IMG/VR virus record: IMGVR_UViG_3300030001_000223
Coordinates: 1 to 64,000 of that record
Reading direction: 5' to 3' (one strand)
DNA: 64,000 nucleotides
DNA from: a virus
The notes beneath the pieces were generated by a model. That model made no database searches and was not told where the DNA came from. It saw only the letters and a program-made list of their open reading frames with translations. This document shows positions 8,965-18,337 of the stretch, piece by piece (within the stretch, counting starts at the first letter, position 1; every line of letters begins with the position of its first letter). The position numbers were made by a program, and so were the translations under genes.

Positions 8965-9297
8965 ATGAATGAAGAATTAAATCAAGTAGAAGAAATGGAA
9001 GAAGAATATATAGGTTCTGAAGAACAAATGGGATTAATTGCAGTTGATGAGGAATTAAAAAGAATACAAATACAAGATAATCCTAAATCAGAAATAAGTG
9101 AAGATGTTAAAAATAGTGATTTCTATAAAGACAGTATGTCTTATATTGATATTATTGGTGCTGGATTTCAGAAATTAATAGGATATGGGATTGATTATAA
9201 TAATGCAGTTAGTATTTCTAATAATGTATATCAAAATACTATTAATGAAAGATTAGCTAAGATACAACAAGTTCAAGCAGAACAAAATCAAGTTTAA
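8965..9297 (+). CDS. Small acidic protein of unknown function
   Basis: 110 residues from ATG 8965 (GGTGAT ribosome site); an in-frame ATG at 8953 is possible. Very acidic N-terminus (NQVEEMEEEYIGSEEQ) and a helical C-terminus. Follows the ClpP-like gene after 17 bases and precedes another acidic protein. It could be a protease adaptor, but nothing in the sequence proves it. Confidence 0.65.
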   Translation: MNEELNQVEEMEEEYIGSEEQMGLIAVDEELKRIQIQDNPKSEISEDVKNSDFYKDSMSYIDIIGAGFQKLIGYGIDYNNAVSISNNVYQNTINERLAKIQQVQAEQNQV

Positions 9298-9314
9298 GAT
9301 TGGAGAATAGAATA

Positions 9315-9890
9315 ATGAATAATGAAAAGATAAATGTAGAAAAAGTATATGAGGATTATTTAGATGCATTAATGAAAGTGTTAAAGGATTTTGATAATAT
9401 TAGTTTTATACTTTCAAATGAAAAAGCTTTAGAATTGATAGAAAGAATGGAAACTTTAGGTTATAAATTTAATGAATATGATACATTCAGTTTTAAGGAA
9501 TTTGAAGAGTTGTACAATACTGATATATTACTAATTTCTAAATCATATTGGGACAATAAAGAACATTATAGTTTAGAAAGTGCTTATGGTTATGATAATT
9601 TAAAAATCATTGAAGGTCAAGATGTAGTATTTATTGAAGAAGATTTAATTGATTCTGATGAATTAAAAGAATACATTGATTGCCCAATAGTAACTTTAAC
9701 TGAAAAGGAATATTCCGATGAAGAAGATGAGTTAGATGATTTGTATGAGGAATTAACACAAGATTTAATTGAAAGTTTAAATGAGAATATGGAGGATGAA
9801 GATTTTTGTCCACATTGTGAAATTAAAGATATTGTAAGAGAAGCTTATGAGATTGGATTTCAAGACGGATTTTATTGTGAAGAAGAATAA
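9315..9890 (+). CDS. Acidic protein, unknown
   Basis: 191 residues from ATG 9315, with GGAG at 9302-9305; the TTG at 9300 overlaps that site and is less likely. Strongly acidic C-terminal half (DEEDELDDLYEELTQDLIESL) ending in a CPHC pair. No family recognised. Followed by an 11-mer copy and by an isolated AAGGAGG near 9939 with no gene of useful length behind it. Confidence 0.65.
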   Translation: MNNEKINVEKVYEDYLDALMKVLKDFDNISFILSNEKALELIERMETLGYKFNEYDTFSFKEFEELYNTDILLISKSYWDNKEHYSLESAYGYDNLKIIEGQDVVFIEEDLIDSDELKEYIDCPIVTLTEKEYSDEEDELDDLYEELTQDLIESLNENMEDEDFCPHCEIKDIVREAYEIGFQDGFYCEEE

Positions 9891-10012
9891 ATTAATAGAA
9901 TAATAATCGAATAAAAGAGTAGTTTTAAAGCAACTTAAGGAGGTATTTTAAAACAAAAAGTGAATCTATAGAATTTTAAATAAATTAAAAATATCAAGGA
10001 GGAAAATATAAT

Positions 10013-10309
10013 ATGAAATTAGCAAATGGAATACAATTAACCGATGGTTCTATTTTAGATGAAGCCTTTTCAGAATTAAAAGAAAAGGTGAAATCTTTAT
10101 CTGGAGTTTCTAGTACAGGAGTAACAGATAATACTTATATAGATAGTAAAATAGAAGAAGTAAAAGCTTTAATACCTGTGGTTGATTTAAGTGGATATGC
10201 TAAAACTACTGATATTGCTGAGGTTGTTAATAGTTTGAATTCTTTAATTGAAGAGTTAAAGGCTGGTAAATATAATGTTAGTGTGGCTAATACAACTACC
10301 ACAGTATAG
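10013..10309 (+). CDS. Small coiled-coil protein
   Basis: 98 residues, preceded by CAAGGAGGA. Heptad-like helices (AFSELKEKVKSL, EVVNSLNSLIEELKAGK) flank a Ser/Thr-rich linker. Its position just before the packaging genes suggests a minor structural or assembly protein, but no homology was recognised. A terminator follows at 10327. Confidence 0.6.
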   Translation: MKLANGIQLTDGSILDEAFSELKEKVKSLSGVSSTGVTDNTYIDSKIEEVKALIPVVDLSGYAKTTDIAEVVNSLNSLIEELKAGKYNVSVANTTTTV

Positions 10310-10326
10310 GTAAATTGGATTATTTG

Positions 10327-10361
10327 ACTAAGTAGATTTAGGTTTACTTAGTTGTTTTTTG
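10327..10361 (+). terminator. Terminator before the HNH endonuclease unit
   Basis: ACTAAGTA 10327-10334 pairs perfectly with TACTTAGT 10345-10352, followed by TGTTTTTT. Confidence 0.75.
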
Positions 10362-10439
10362 ATATTTATATGTTATTTATTTTAATGGAACTTATTTTTT
10401 TGGTAAGTTGCTAAAGATAAATAAATTAAAATTAAAATA

Positions 10440-10468
10440 TTGACAGTGAATACTCTATGGAGTATAAT
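10440..10468 (+). promoter_or_regulatory. Host-type sigma-A promoter for HNH gene
   Basis: TTGACA (10440-10445), 17-base spacer, TATAAT (10463-10468): a consensus vegetative promoter directly upstream of the HNH leader. Confidence 0.85.
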
Positions 10469-10509
10469 TGTGATATAGGATAGATAAGAAAGTCATGAGT
10501 CTTATTAAT

Positions 10510-10580
10510 AAGTGAGTGTTCCGAAACTCATTTCCTATATTCTAAATAATAAATCGGAATAAATTAAATGCAATCGGAGG
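10510..10580 (+). promoter_or_regulatory. HNH leader: hairpin loop complementary to two downstream sites
   Basis: Stem 10510-10517/10526-10533 (one G-U). Its loop contains TTCCGA, the complement of TCGGAA at 10554-10559 and, with one wobble, of TCGGAG at 10574-10579. The second site overlaps the ribosome site GGAGG. The two sites flank an 11-mer copy (10558). Confidence 0.55.
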
Positions 10581-10591
10581 TAATAAATATT

Positions 10592-10990
10592 ATGGGGAAA
10601 GGTCAATTTTGGACAATAGAAGATGAAGAATTTTTAAAAGAAAATTACATATATTTATCGAAAGAAGAATTAATGAATAAATTTAATAATAGGACTTGGA
10701 AGGGAATAAGACATAAGGCTAATGATATGGGAGTTAAAAAACAAAACGACTATGAAAATATTTCAAACGATGAATTATATAAAATAGAAGGTGGAATAAA
10801 ATATAAATTATGTAAGTGTTGTAGAAGATATTTACCTTTGGAATTAAAATATTTTCCAAAAGACAATACGTGTACAGATGGGTTTAGAAATATTTGCAAG
10901 GAATGTAAAGGTGAGAACTTTGAGATTTCAAATGCGATTGATTGGACAGATAAAGATGTGGAGTTATTAAAAAAGTTTATTCCAATATGA
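10592..10990 (+). CDS. HNH homing endonuclease, N-terminal fragment (frameshifted)
   Basis: 132 residues from ATG 10592, set by TCGGAGG 12 bases upstream. It has a SANT/Myb-like helical repeat (WTIEDEEFLKENY...), a four-Cys zinc finger (KLCKCCRRY...CKECKGE), then the start of a second repeat (WTDKDVELLKKFIPI) that is cut short. The rest of that repeat (NEDIIKEYFPNRKIKHLTDKS) begins in the next frame at 10987. One inserted base near 10984 would join both into a single protein of about 320 residues, so a one-base deletion is likely. The two frames overlap as ATGA, so coupled translation is the alternative. Confidence 0.7.
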   Translation: MGKGQFWTIEDEEFLKENYIYLSKEELMNKFNNRTWKGIRHKANDMGVKKQNDYENISNDELYKIEGGIKYKLCKCCRRYLPLELKYFPKDNTCTDGFRNICKECKGENFEISNAIDWTDKDVELLKKFIPI

Positions 10991-11553
10991 TAAATGAAGA
11001 TATTATTAAAGAATATTTTCCAAATAGAAAAATAAAACATCTAACAGATAAATCTTCGAAATTAGGATTAAAGAAAAATAAAGAGACTTTTAATAGATGT
11101 AGAATTATGAGTTGTGAGGGCAGAATTAAGATATCTAATATTAGAAAAATAGATGGAATTTTTAAAGGAAGAAATAATCCAATGTATGAATCTAAAAGAT
11201 ATGGTAATCTTAATCCTAATTGGCAAGGTGGGATTACTTCAGAAAAAAGCAGAATAATGAATACTGAGGAATATAAAAATTGGAGAAAACAAGTTTTTGA
11301 AAGAGATAATTATACTTGTCAATGTTGTGGTGAGAAAACACATAATAATGAAGCTCATCACATAGATAATTTTGCAGACTATGAAGATAAAAGATTTGAT
11401 GTTGAAAATGGAATGACTTTATGTAAGCAATGTCATAATCCAAATCAAGAAGGAAGTTTTCATAATACTTACGGAACGTTGCACAATAATAAAGAACAGT
11501 TAGAAGAATATATTGAAAGTAAAACAGATAAAGATTTAAAAGTCGCTAATTAA
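10987..11553 (+). CDS. HNH endonuclease, C-terminal catalytic part
   Basis: 188 residues. It continues the helical repeat, has a NUMOD3-like stretch (GRNNPMYESKRYGNLNPNWQ), then an HNH nuclease core: CQCCG, EAHHIDNFADYEDKRF, NGMTLCKQCHN. All core His, Asn and Cys residues are present. No ribosome site of its own; it overlaps the upstream frame by four bases. Free-standing HNH enzymes beside terminase genes are common in phages. A terminator (AGTCGCTAA/TTAGTGGCT, 11541-11568) overlaps the end. Confidence 0.75.
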   Translation: MINEDIIKEYFPNRKIKHLTDKSSKLGLKKNKETFNRCRIMSCEGRIKISNIRKIDGIFKGRNNPMYESKRYGNLNPNWQGGITSEKSRIMNTEEYKNWRKQVFERDNYTCQCCGEKTHNNEAHHIDNFADYEDKRFDVENGMTLCKQCHNPNQEGSFHNTYGTLHNNKEQLEEYIESKTDKDLKVAN

Positions 11554-11604
11554 TTTAGTGGCTTTTTTATTATGTAAAAAATCAATCAAAGGAGAAATGA
11601 GAAA

Positions 11605-12495
11605 ATGGCAAATGCAGTAAAAAATAAATTAACATGTACTTGTTGTGGACAAGAATCTAGTGAGAGAAACTTTTATATAAGTAAATCATTTATATATAAA
11701 GCCAATTCTCATTTACCTATTTGTAAAACATGTTTAGGAGATTTATACGATAAGTATTATAGCAAGTATCAAGATTATAAATTAGCTTTATATTACATGT
11801 GTAGAGCAGTAAGTATATGCTTTAATCTAGGTAGTTATAATGCTGTTTTACAAGAAATTCAGAACGGGAAAACAACAAATGTATGGCAAATATATATGAC
11901 CAAGTTAAATAGTCTTGGTGGGAAAAATGGTGCTGGGGACGATTTCGATTCTAGTGATGATGTAAATGTTGTGGCACAGATAGAAGACTCAAATGAAGAA
12001 CGAGGACTTAGTAAAGATATACTCATTAAGTGGGGCAATGGATATAATGATGATGATTATATATGGCTAGAAAACACATATAATGAATGGGTTGGAAAAT
12101 ATAAGAGTGACACATTATCAGAACAAAAAACTTTTAAACTTCTTGCTATCAAAGAATTTCAAATAATGAAAGCAGTTGAGAAGAATAGTAATACTGATAA
12201 ATTAGAAGAAACTTATCTTAAATTAATGTCAGCAGGTAATGTTACTCCTAGAGATGCTAATGCTTCAATGGACGATGAAAATACAAAAGGACTTGGAGTT
12301 TGGACTAAAGACATTGAAAAGTATAGACCAGCAGAATATTTTGCAGACAAAAAATTATATAAAGACTATGATAGTTTAATTGATTACTTAAATAGGTTTG
12401 TATTCAGACCTATTAAAAATTTATTAATGAAAACTAAAGAATATGATGGAGAGTTCTCAATAGAAGATGACTTCAAAGTTGGTGGTGAAGATTAA
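11605..12495 (+). CDS. Terminase small subunit-like protein
   Basis: 296 residues with an N-terminal zinc finger (CTCCG at 11-15 and CKTCLG near 42). A helical middle and an acidic linker (DDFDSSDDVNV) follow. Assigned mainly by position: it ends two bases before the large terminase ATG and is preceded by AAAGGAGAA. Its cysteine finger could be the packaging-site binding part. It is longer than many TerS proteins, so confidence in function is moderate. Confidence 0.6.
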   Translation: MANAVKNKLTCTCCGQESSERNFYISKSFIYKANSHLPICKTCLGDLYDKYYSKYQDYKLALYYMCRAVSICFNLGSYNAVLQEIQNGKTTNVWQIYMTKLNSLGGKNGAGDDFDSSDDVNVVAQIEDSNEERGLSKDILIKWGNGYNDDDYIWLENTYNEWVGKYKSDTLSEQKTFKLLAIKEFQIMKAVEKNSNTDKLEETYLKLMSAGNVTPRDANASMDDENTKGLGVWTKDIEKYRPAEYFADKKLYKDYDSLIDYLNRFVFRPIKNLLMKTKEYDGEFSIEDDFKVGGED

Positions 12496-12497
12496 TA

Positions 12498-14288
12498 ATG
12501 GCTAACAACTTTAAAACAGCAAGACAAAATAATGCAAAAAAAACCAATATACATGAAAAACCTAGACAACAAGAAAAGAAACAAGAAAAAACTTTTGATT
12601 ATACAGAAAGGCTAATAGATTGGATTACATTCTATAGACGTAATTTACATAGAGCTGTTCAACATTATTTACAACTAGATTTACATTTATATCAAGCTAT
12701 AGCATTATACCTAATGAATATATGCCCATTAGTAGTAATAGTTGCATGTAGAGCTTCTGCAAAATCATATATTATAGCTATTTTTGCATGTATAAAAGCG
12801 ATACTTTATCCAAATTCATTAATTGTTATAGCATCAGCCACAAAAAAACAAGCATCTTTAATTGTAACTGAAAAAATAGTTAAAGAATTAATGCCAAAGT
12901 CTCCTAATTTAAGGAGGGAAATTAAACAAATTAAAACAAGTGGTAATGAAACTGAGGTAATGTTTGTTAATGGAAGTTCAATAGTTGTTGTTCCTGCAAC
13001 AGATAATGCGAGAGGATACAGGGCTACTTGCTTGGTATATGAAGAATTTCGGATGATTAAAAAAGATATTATAGATTTTGTATTATCACCATTTTTAATT
13101 ATACGTCAAGTACCATATTTGAATAATCCAGAATATGAACATTTAAAAGAAGAACCTACTGAAATATATATAAGTTCAGCATATTTTGCACAACATTGGA
13201 TGTCTAAAATGATAAAATTATCAGTAACTGATATGTATAAAAAATCAGAAGCTCTCTTTTTAGCATTTGATTATTCTATTACATTAAAACATAATATACG
13301 TACAAGAAAACAATTAATTAAAGAAAAGAAAAAATTAGGAACGGTTGCGTATGCAATGGAGTATGAAAACACAATGGTTGGTCAAGGAGAAGATGCTTTC
13401 TATTCGTTTGATTTAATGAATAATGCACAAAGTATGAAAAAAGCCTTTTATCCAAGAACTACTCAAGACGTATTAGAAAAGAAGAAAAATCCACATGACA
13501 TACCTAAACAAAATGGTGAAAAAAGATTAATTTCGGTTGATATAGCTATGGTTAATAATGATAAAAATGATAATACAGTTATAACCTGTATTAGAGCTTT
13601 GCCGAGCGGAGATATCTATGAAAGACAAATACCATATATTGAAGCTTTCAAAGGAGATAATACAACAGTACAAGCAACAAGAATCAAAGAAATATTTTAT
13701 GATTTTGATGCAGATATATTAGTATTAGATACTCAGAATGCAGGATTATCAATAGCAGATGAATTAGGTAAAATAACTTATTCAGAAGAAAGAGATAAAG
13801 AATACCCTCCATTTAAATGCTTTAATGATGAAGATGTTGCTAAAAGAATTAAAAATAAAGATGCTTTGCCTGTATTATTTAGTTATAAAGGTCAATCAAA
13901 AATTAATGAACAAATGCATTATGCTATGAAAGATGCATTAGATAGGAAGAAATTAAAACTATTAATTAATGCTGTTCAAGCGAGAGACTATTTAGATACT
14001 AAACCATTTTATAATAAAAAAGATATTGGACTTGAACAACAAGTATTATATGAACTTGTTTATGTACAAACAGATTTATTGATAAATGAAATGGTAGGTT
14101 TAAATCAAACTATAAGTAAAGGTTGTTTAGCACTTGAAGAACCTACAGCCTCAGCAACAAAAGATAGATATATTTCATTAGCAATGGGAAATTATTTAAT
14201 CAAACAATGGGAATTGGATTTACAAGAAAAAGATAGTGAAGAATCTTGGTCAGACGCCCCATCATTTGTAACCTCATACACGTTCTAA
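12498..14288 (+). CDS. Terminase large subunit (packaging ATPase-nuclease)
   Basis: 596 residues. The ATPase part has an unusual Walker A CRASAKS (84-90) and Walker B CLVYEEF (178-184). The C-terminal RNase H-like nuclease shows its three acidic positions: SVDIA (Asp348), VLDTQNAG (Asp411) and TKDRY near 555. It pumps DNA into the prohead and cuts concatemers. It directly follows the probable small subunit and precedes the portal gene. Confidence 0.93.
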   Translation: MANNFKTARQNNAKKTNIHEKPRQQEKKQEKTFDYTERLIDWITFYRRNLHRAVQHYLQLDLHLYQAIALYLMNICPLVVIVACRASAKSYIIAIFACIKAILYPNSLIVIASATKKQASLIVTEKIVKELMPKSPNLRREIKQIKTSGNETEVMFVNGSSIVVVPATDNARGYRATCLVYEEFRMIKKDIIDFVLSPFLIIRQVPYLNNPEYEHLKEEPTEIYISSAYFAQHWMSKMIKLSVTDMYKKSEALFLAFDYSITLKHNIRTRKQLIKEKKKLGTVAYAMEYENTMVGQGEDAFYSFDLMNNAQSMKKAFYPRTTQDVLEKKKNPHDIPKQNGEKRLISVDIAMVNNDKNDNTVITCIRALPSGDIYERQIPYIEAFKGDNTTVQATRIKEIFYDFDADILVLDTQNAGLSIADELGKITYSEERDKEYPPFKCFNDEDVAKRIKNKDALPVLFSYKGQSKINEQMHYAMKDALDRKKLKLLINAVQARDYLDTKPFYNKKDIGLEQQVLYELVYVQTDLLINEMVGLNQTISKGCLALEEPTASATKDRYISLAMGNYLIKQWELDLQEKDSEESWSDAPSFVTSYTF

Positions 14289-14358
14289 AACTAATTAATA
14301 AAACGACACTAACATCTAAACAAATTAAAATAAAAAATAAAAAGGAGGTGAAAGCGAT

Positions 14359-16062
14359 TTGCCTACAAAGAAAGAAAAGACAATAATTTCAGTAGAAGTA
14401 GCGAATGAAATATTAGATGCTTCACAACCAATAACTCTAGTTCCAAATGAAAATAAAGAATATACTGCGTTTGCATCAACTCATGTAAAAACTGGTGATG
14501 AATTAGATTTTGAACAAGCATCTTATAATTTTAGTACAAATCAACATCTAATAAATAAGATAGTTCAAAATGAAAATCATTGCTATAGTACATCAATAGA
14601 AGATTTAAATATGTTAGCACGAGGGACACAAAATAATATTGACAAAGTATTGAAAATAAATAGTTTGATTAAGTATTATGCTAATAAAAATGATTTAGTT
14701 GGTATTGTTATTGGAACTATAGAAAATAATGTAAATACAAATTATAAGATATCGTATCCTAAATTACCTGATAATGTAAAAAAGAAAAATAAATTAAAAG
14801 ATAAAGTTGATACTATATTGAGTAATTTCATTGACAATGTAGATTTAAAACTTCAAATAAGAAAAGAAGGAATGTCAACATTTACGCAAGGAACATATTT
14901 TACTTATTTGAGAAGTAATAATGATGGTACATACGGAATATCTACATATCCATTAGGATTAGTTGATTTTACTGATTATACCATTGATGGAGAACCTGTT
15001 ATATATATGGATATGATAAAATTAAGAAGTTCGTTAGCAACTACTCAATCGAAATATAAGACAATAAAATCTAGCTTTATTAATTTTTCAGATAAAATAG
15101 AAGATGAAATACAAAAAAATTATCCACCAGAAGTATATGACGCATATATCAATAATTATAAATGGGCAATATTAAATCCTCAAAGAACTGGCATACATAG
15201 AATAAATGAGTTAGATGGTATATATGGAGTGTCACCTATATTTAAGGCTTTAAATGCGTTACTTATGCTTGAAACTATAGATAATATAGATAGGGAAAAT
15301 ATACTAGCTAGGTCAAAGAAGATATTCTATCAAAAGACTAGAAAAGAAATATTAGGAACTAATGGTGATAAAACAAAAAACTTTGCAGAATTGAAATTTG
15401 CTCAAGATGAATTAGTTAAAGCTATGAGTCAAAAGATTGTAATATACACATCTCCTGCTTATATTGAGGATTTACAAATAATAGAACCTAAAGCTGAATT
15501 AGTTAGTCAAGAAGTTATAGCAAGATATAAAAATCAAGTATTAAATAGTTTAGGAATATCATTTTTAAGTAATGAAGCTAAGTCATCTTTTAATACTGTG
15601 CAAGTTTCAGTTGATGAATTATTAAAAACAGTTAATAAAGTAGTTTATCAGTTTGAGAATACATTAAATAAATATATTAAAGTTATTTGTCAAGAGAATG
15701 GAATCGATTCTAACTATATCCCAGTAATTAATATTGAAAAATCTGAACTATTATCAGATGATGCAAAACTGAAGTTAGTTGAAATTTTATTTTCAAAAAT
15801 GGGTATGTCTTATTCTACTATCTTTGAGATGTTAGGTATGGATTATAATACTGAGGTCGAAAGACGAAAAGCTGAAAACGCTGATGATATAGAAAATGTC
15901 TTTAGCCCACATATTACTTCATATACTTCAAGCGATAGTGAAAAGGGTGATATAACTGGTACTAATACTATAGACACAACAACTAATACAAATGGTTCAA
16001 TTAAAAATACCAACCTAGATAAAAATGCAAATGATAAAGCATTAAAAGATGGTCAATTATAA
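14359..16062 (+). CDS. Portal protein
   Basis: 567 residues from a TTG start, with AAAGGAGGTG eight bases upstream and no better ATG. Assigned from size, position directly after the large terminase, and SPP1/HK97-like features: a long helical stretch at about 285-420 (ending QVSVDELLKTVNKVVYQFENTLN) and a low-complexity polar C-terminus rich in Thr, Asn and Ser. Twelve copies form the DNA entry ring of the head. No catalytic motif is expected. Confidence 0.85.
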   Translation: MPTKKEKTIISVEVANEILDASQPITLVPNENKEYTAFASTHVKTGDELDFEQASYNFSTNQHLINKIVQNENHCYSTSIEDLNMLARGTQNNIDKVLKINSLIKYYANKNDLVGIVIGTIENNVNTNYKISYPKLPDNVKKKNKLKDKVDTILSNFIDNVDLKLQIRKEGMSTFTQGTYFTYLRSNNDGTYGISTYPLGLVDFTDYTIDGEPVIYMDMIKLRSSLATTQSKYKTIKSSFINFSDKIEDEIQKNYPPEVYDAYINNYKWAILNPQRTGIHRINELDGIYGVSPIFKALNALLMLETIDNIDRENILARSKKIFYQKTRKEILGTNGDKTKNFAELKFAQDELVKAMSQKIVIYTSPAYIEDLQIIEPKAELVSQEVIARYKNQVLNSLGISFLSNEAKSSFNTVQVSVDELLKTVNKVVYQFENTLNKYIKVICQENGIDSNYIPVINIEKSELLSDDAKLKLVEILFSKMGMSYSTIFEMLGMDYNTEVERRKAENADDIENVFSPHITSYTSSDSEKGDITGTNTIDTTTNTNGSIKNTNLDKNANDKALKDGQL

Positions 16063-16098
16063 TAAATAAATATATTTGAAGGGAGGTGAGGAGAATAA

Positions 16099-17730
16099 AT
16101 GGAAGATAATAAATTGATTTTAAATGGAGAATTATTAGCACTTTCCTCAAATGACAACGGGGATTTAATAGGTAAATTTTTAATATGTCCACTTGATGAA
16201 TCAAATTTAAACGGAGTAGGACTTCGTGAATCTGACTTATCACAAGATGAATTATTAGGACTAGCTACAAGACCAGTTCAATGCAAAGTAATTGATAGAA
16301 ATGGAACATTGGATTTTGGCAGTCATGAGGCAAAACTAACATATGTAAAAGACGAAAATGGAAATTTAGTTAAAAAATATGTTTTTGATACTCAATCGGT
16401 TGGTTATCATACAGAAGTTTCAGTAGAAAATATTGAAATTGATGGAATAACTAAAAGGTGTATTGTTGCTATAGCTACAATTTGGGCTAGATATGAAAAT
16501 GTTATTTCAGTAATTAATAGATTAGGAGAATCCTTACATACAAGTTGGGAAATTGCATACTCAGAATATTATATGGATGAAGGTATTAAATGGATAAAGG
16601 GTTTAAATTGGCTTTCAAATTGTTTATTGGGAAGTAATATTTGTCCTGCTTATGGCGATGCTGGATTGCTTGAAGTAGCAGAAGAAGACCAAGAAATCCA
16701 ATTATCTAATGCAATCATTGAAGATAATAACAAAATAGAAGTGGCTAATAAAATTAACGAACCTAATATAGAACAATTTACTAATACAATTATAAGTAAT
16801 CAAACTGACGAAAATTCAGTTGATAATAAATTAAACAATGAAAATTCGCAATGTAATGAAGGAGGAAATAAAAAAATGGCAAATAAAAAGAAAAGTAAAC
16901 AAATAGAAAATTCATCTTTAACTATTGGGGATGTTTATCAAGCTATTTATAATGCATTATGGGATAGTGAATATGACCCAGATACAGTAATAATTCATCC
17001 AGTAGAACAAGAGATATTAATTCATCAATATGGTGATTTGGAAGAAAATTATATTCAAATTTCATATACAATTAATGAAGATGGAACAGTTACTTTAGGT
17101 GATGGCACATGTGTTGCTATGGTATTTATGCCACAATCAACATATAATATGCAATGTTGTGAATCAACACTAGCTAAAGAGAAAGCAACTAAGGAATTAG
17201 ATGAAGCTAACTCAACATGTAAGAAAAAGGATGAAGAAATGTCAGAGTTAAAAAAAACAATAGAAACACAAAAAACTGAATTATCTTCAAAGATTAGTTC
17301 TATAGTAGATCTAGGTAAAAATATTTCCGAAAAGGAAACTGTAATTGCTGAAAAAGATGAATTACTTCAAACTAAAGAATTGGAACTTTCTGAATTAAAA
17401 CCTTTTAAAGAAGAATTAGATAAAATAAATGCAGAAAAAGAAGCTTTAGAAATAGCTGAAAAGAAAGAAGCATTTAAAAATGAATATTTAGGAACTAAAT
17501 TAATTTCTGAAAAAGATTTGGAAATTGCAGAAGTAAAAGAAGCTATTGATACTATGGATAATTCTAAAATAGAAATATTTATAGCTCAAAAGGTAATTGC
17601 AAAAGCAAAAGCTGGAAAACCACAAGTTGAAGTTTCAGAAATAGTAAAAGAACAAAAAGTTGAGGTTGTTTTAAGTTCAGTAAATGATGATAGTAATGAA
17701 CTTAACTTTTCAGAAATGAATTGGAAATAA
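16099..17730 (+). CDS. Prohead maturation protease-scaffold fusion
   Basis: 543 residues. Residues 1-200 form a compact alpha/beta domain in the place of the prohead protease. A polar linker follows (about 200-255), then a small domain (about 260-355) and a long coiled coil (about 365-490) typical of scaffolds. I cannot assign catalytic residues with certainty. Ribosome site GGGAGGTGAGGAG. A strong internal start at 16876 probably yields the scaffold alone. Confidence 0.6.
   Translation: MEDNKLILNGELLALSSNDNGDLIGKFLICPLDESNLNGVGLRESDLSQDELLGLATRPVQCKVIDRNGTLDFGSHEAKLTYVKDENGNLVKKYVFDTQSVGYHTEVSVENIEIDGITKRCIVAIATIWARYENVISVINRLGESLHTSWEIAYSEYYMDEGIKWIKGLNWLSNCLLGSNICPAYGDAGLLEVAEEDQEIQLSNAIIEDNNKIEVANKINEPNIEQFTNTIISNQTDENSVDNKLNNENSQCNEGGNKKMANKKKSKQIENSSLTIGDVYQAIYNALWDSEYDPDTVIIHPVEQEILIHQYGDLEENYIQISYTINEDGTVTLGDGTCVAMVFMPQSTYNMQCCESTLAKEKATKELDEANSTCKKKDEEMSELKKTIETQKTELSSKISSIVDLGKNISEKETVIAEKDELLQTKELELSELKPFKEELDKINAEKEALEIAEKKEAFKNEYLGTKLISEKDLEIAEVKEAIDTMDNSKIEIFIAQKVIAKAKAGKPQVEVSEIVKEQKVEVVLSSVNDDSNELNFSEMNWK
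16876..17730 (+). CDS. Nested in-frame scaffold protein (internal start)
   Basis: ATG 16876 is in frame with the gene at 16099 and is preceded by AAGGAGG (16858-16864), a better ribosome site than most gene-internal ones. The product (284 residues) begins MANKKKSKQ and contains the small domain and coiled coil without the protease-like part. Known precedent: lambda C and its nested Nu3. Inferred here from the ribosome site and domain border. Confidence 0.55.
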   Translation: MANKKKSKQIENSSLTIGDVYQAIYNALWDSEYDPDTVIIHPVEQEILIHQYGDLEENYIQISYTINEDGTVTLGDGTCVAMVFMPQSTYNMQCCESTLAKEKATKELDEANSTCKKKDEEMSELKKTIETQKTELSSKISSIVDLGKNISEKETVIAEKDELLQTKELELSELKPFKEELDKINAEKEALEIAEKKEAFKNEYLGTKLISEKDLEIAEVKEAIDTMDNSKIEIFIAQKVIAKAKAGKPQVEVSEIVKEQKVEVVLSSVNDDSNELNFSEMNWK

Positions 17731-17820
17731 GTTAAAACTAAGAGGTTTGAGATATAGCTTCTTTTTTATTGTAAAAAATAATATTAAAAAATTAAAATTA
17801 TGAAAGCGAGGAAATAAATT

Positions 17821-18282
17821 ATGTTAAGAAATTTACAAACAAACGGAAATGGTGCAAGTAATGGTCAAAATAAAGCTTCAGTTGATATGGTAAGGGGGTC
17901 TTTTGTTACTGCTGATGAAGCAACAAAAACATTAGCACTTGCAACAGGTATCGCAGGCGTTAAAATCGTAGATAGAGGAACTAAATTAACAGTATCAGTT
18001 GCACAAAATTTTGCAATATCACCTTATGACGCCGATCAAGATACAATTTTAGCTGGTGAAAGAGGATATTTAAATGATTTAGAAGGTAGATGGGCAACAT
18101 CAATGTACGATTCAACAGTAAATTCAGTATTGGCAATTGGTAGTTATTTAACTATAACTGCTGGTAAATTAGTAGCTTCACCTTTAAATGCAGTTACAAT
18201 AATTAAATTTCTAGGATTAATTCCAGATAACGGACATACATTAGCTGGATTTGAAATAGATGCTACAGTAAAATTAGCTTAA
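17821..18282 (+). CDS. Head decoration (cement) protein-like
   Basis: 153 residues, rich in Gly, Ala and Thr, mostly beta-strand, with no charged coiled parts. It lies between the scaffold and major capsid genes, the usual place of a lambda gpD/SHP-like decoration protein. Its leader (28 bases ending at GCGAGGAAATAA) is nearly identical to that of the capsid gene downstream, so both should be made at high level. Confidence 0.65.
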   Translation: MLRNLQTNGNGASNGQNKASVDMVRGSFVTADEATKTLALATGIAGVKIVDRGTKLTVSVAQNFAISPYDADQDTILAGERGYLNDLEGRWATSMYDSTVNSVLAIGSYLTITAGKLVASPLNAVTIIKFLGLIPDNGHTLAGFEIDATVKLA

Positions 18283-18337
18283 TAAATTAAAAACAATATT
18301 AACAAAAATAAATTAAAATTATGAAAGCGAGGAAATA

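Noticed and set aside
9930-9975. Isolated strong ribosome site AAGGAGG suggesting a missed gene
   Set aside because: Only a few codons are open after any start; likely a decayed gene or chance.
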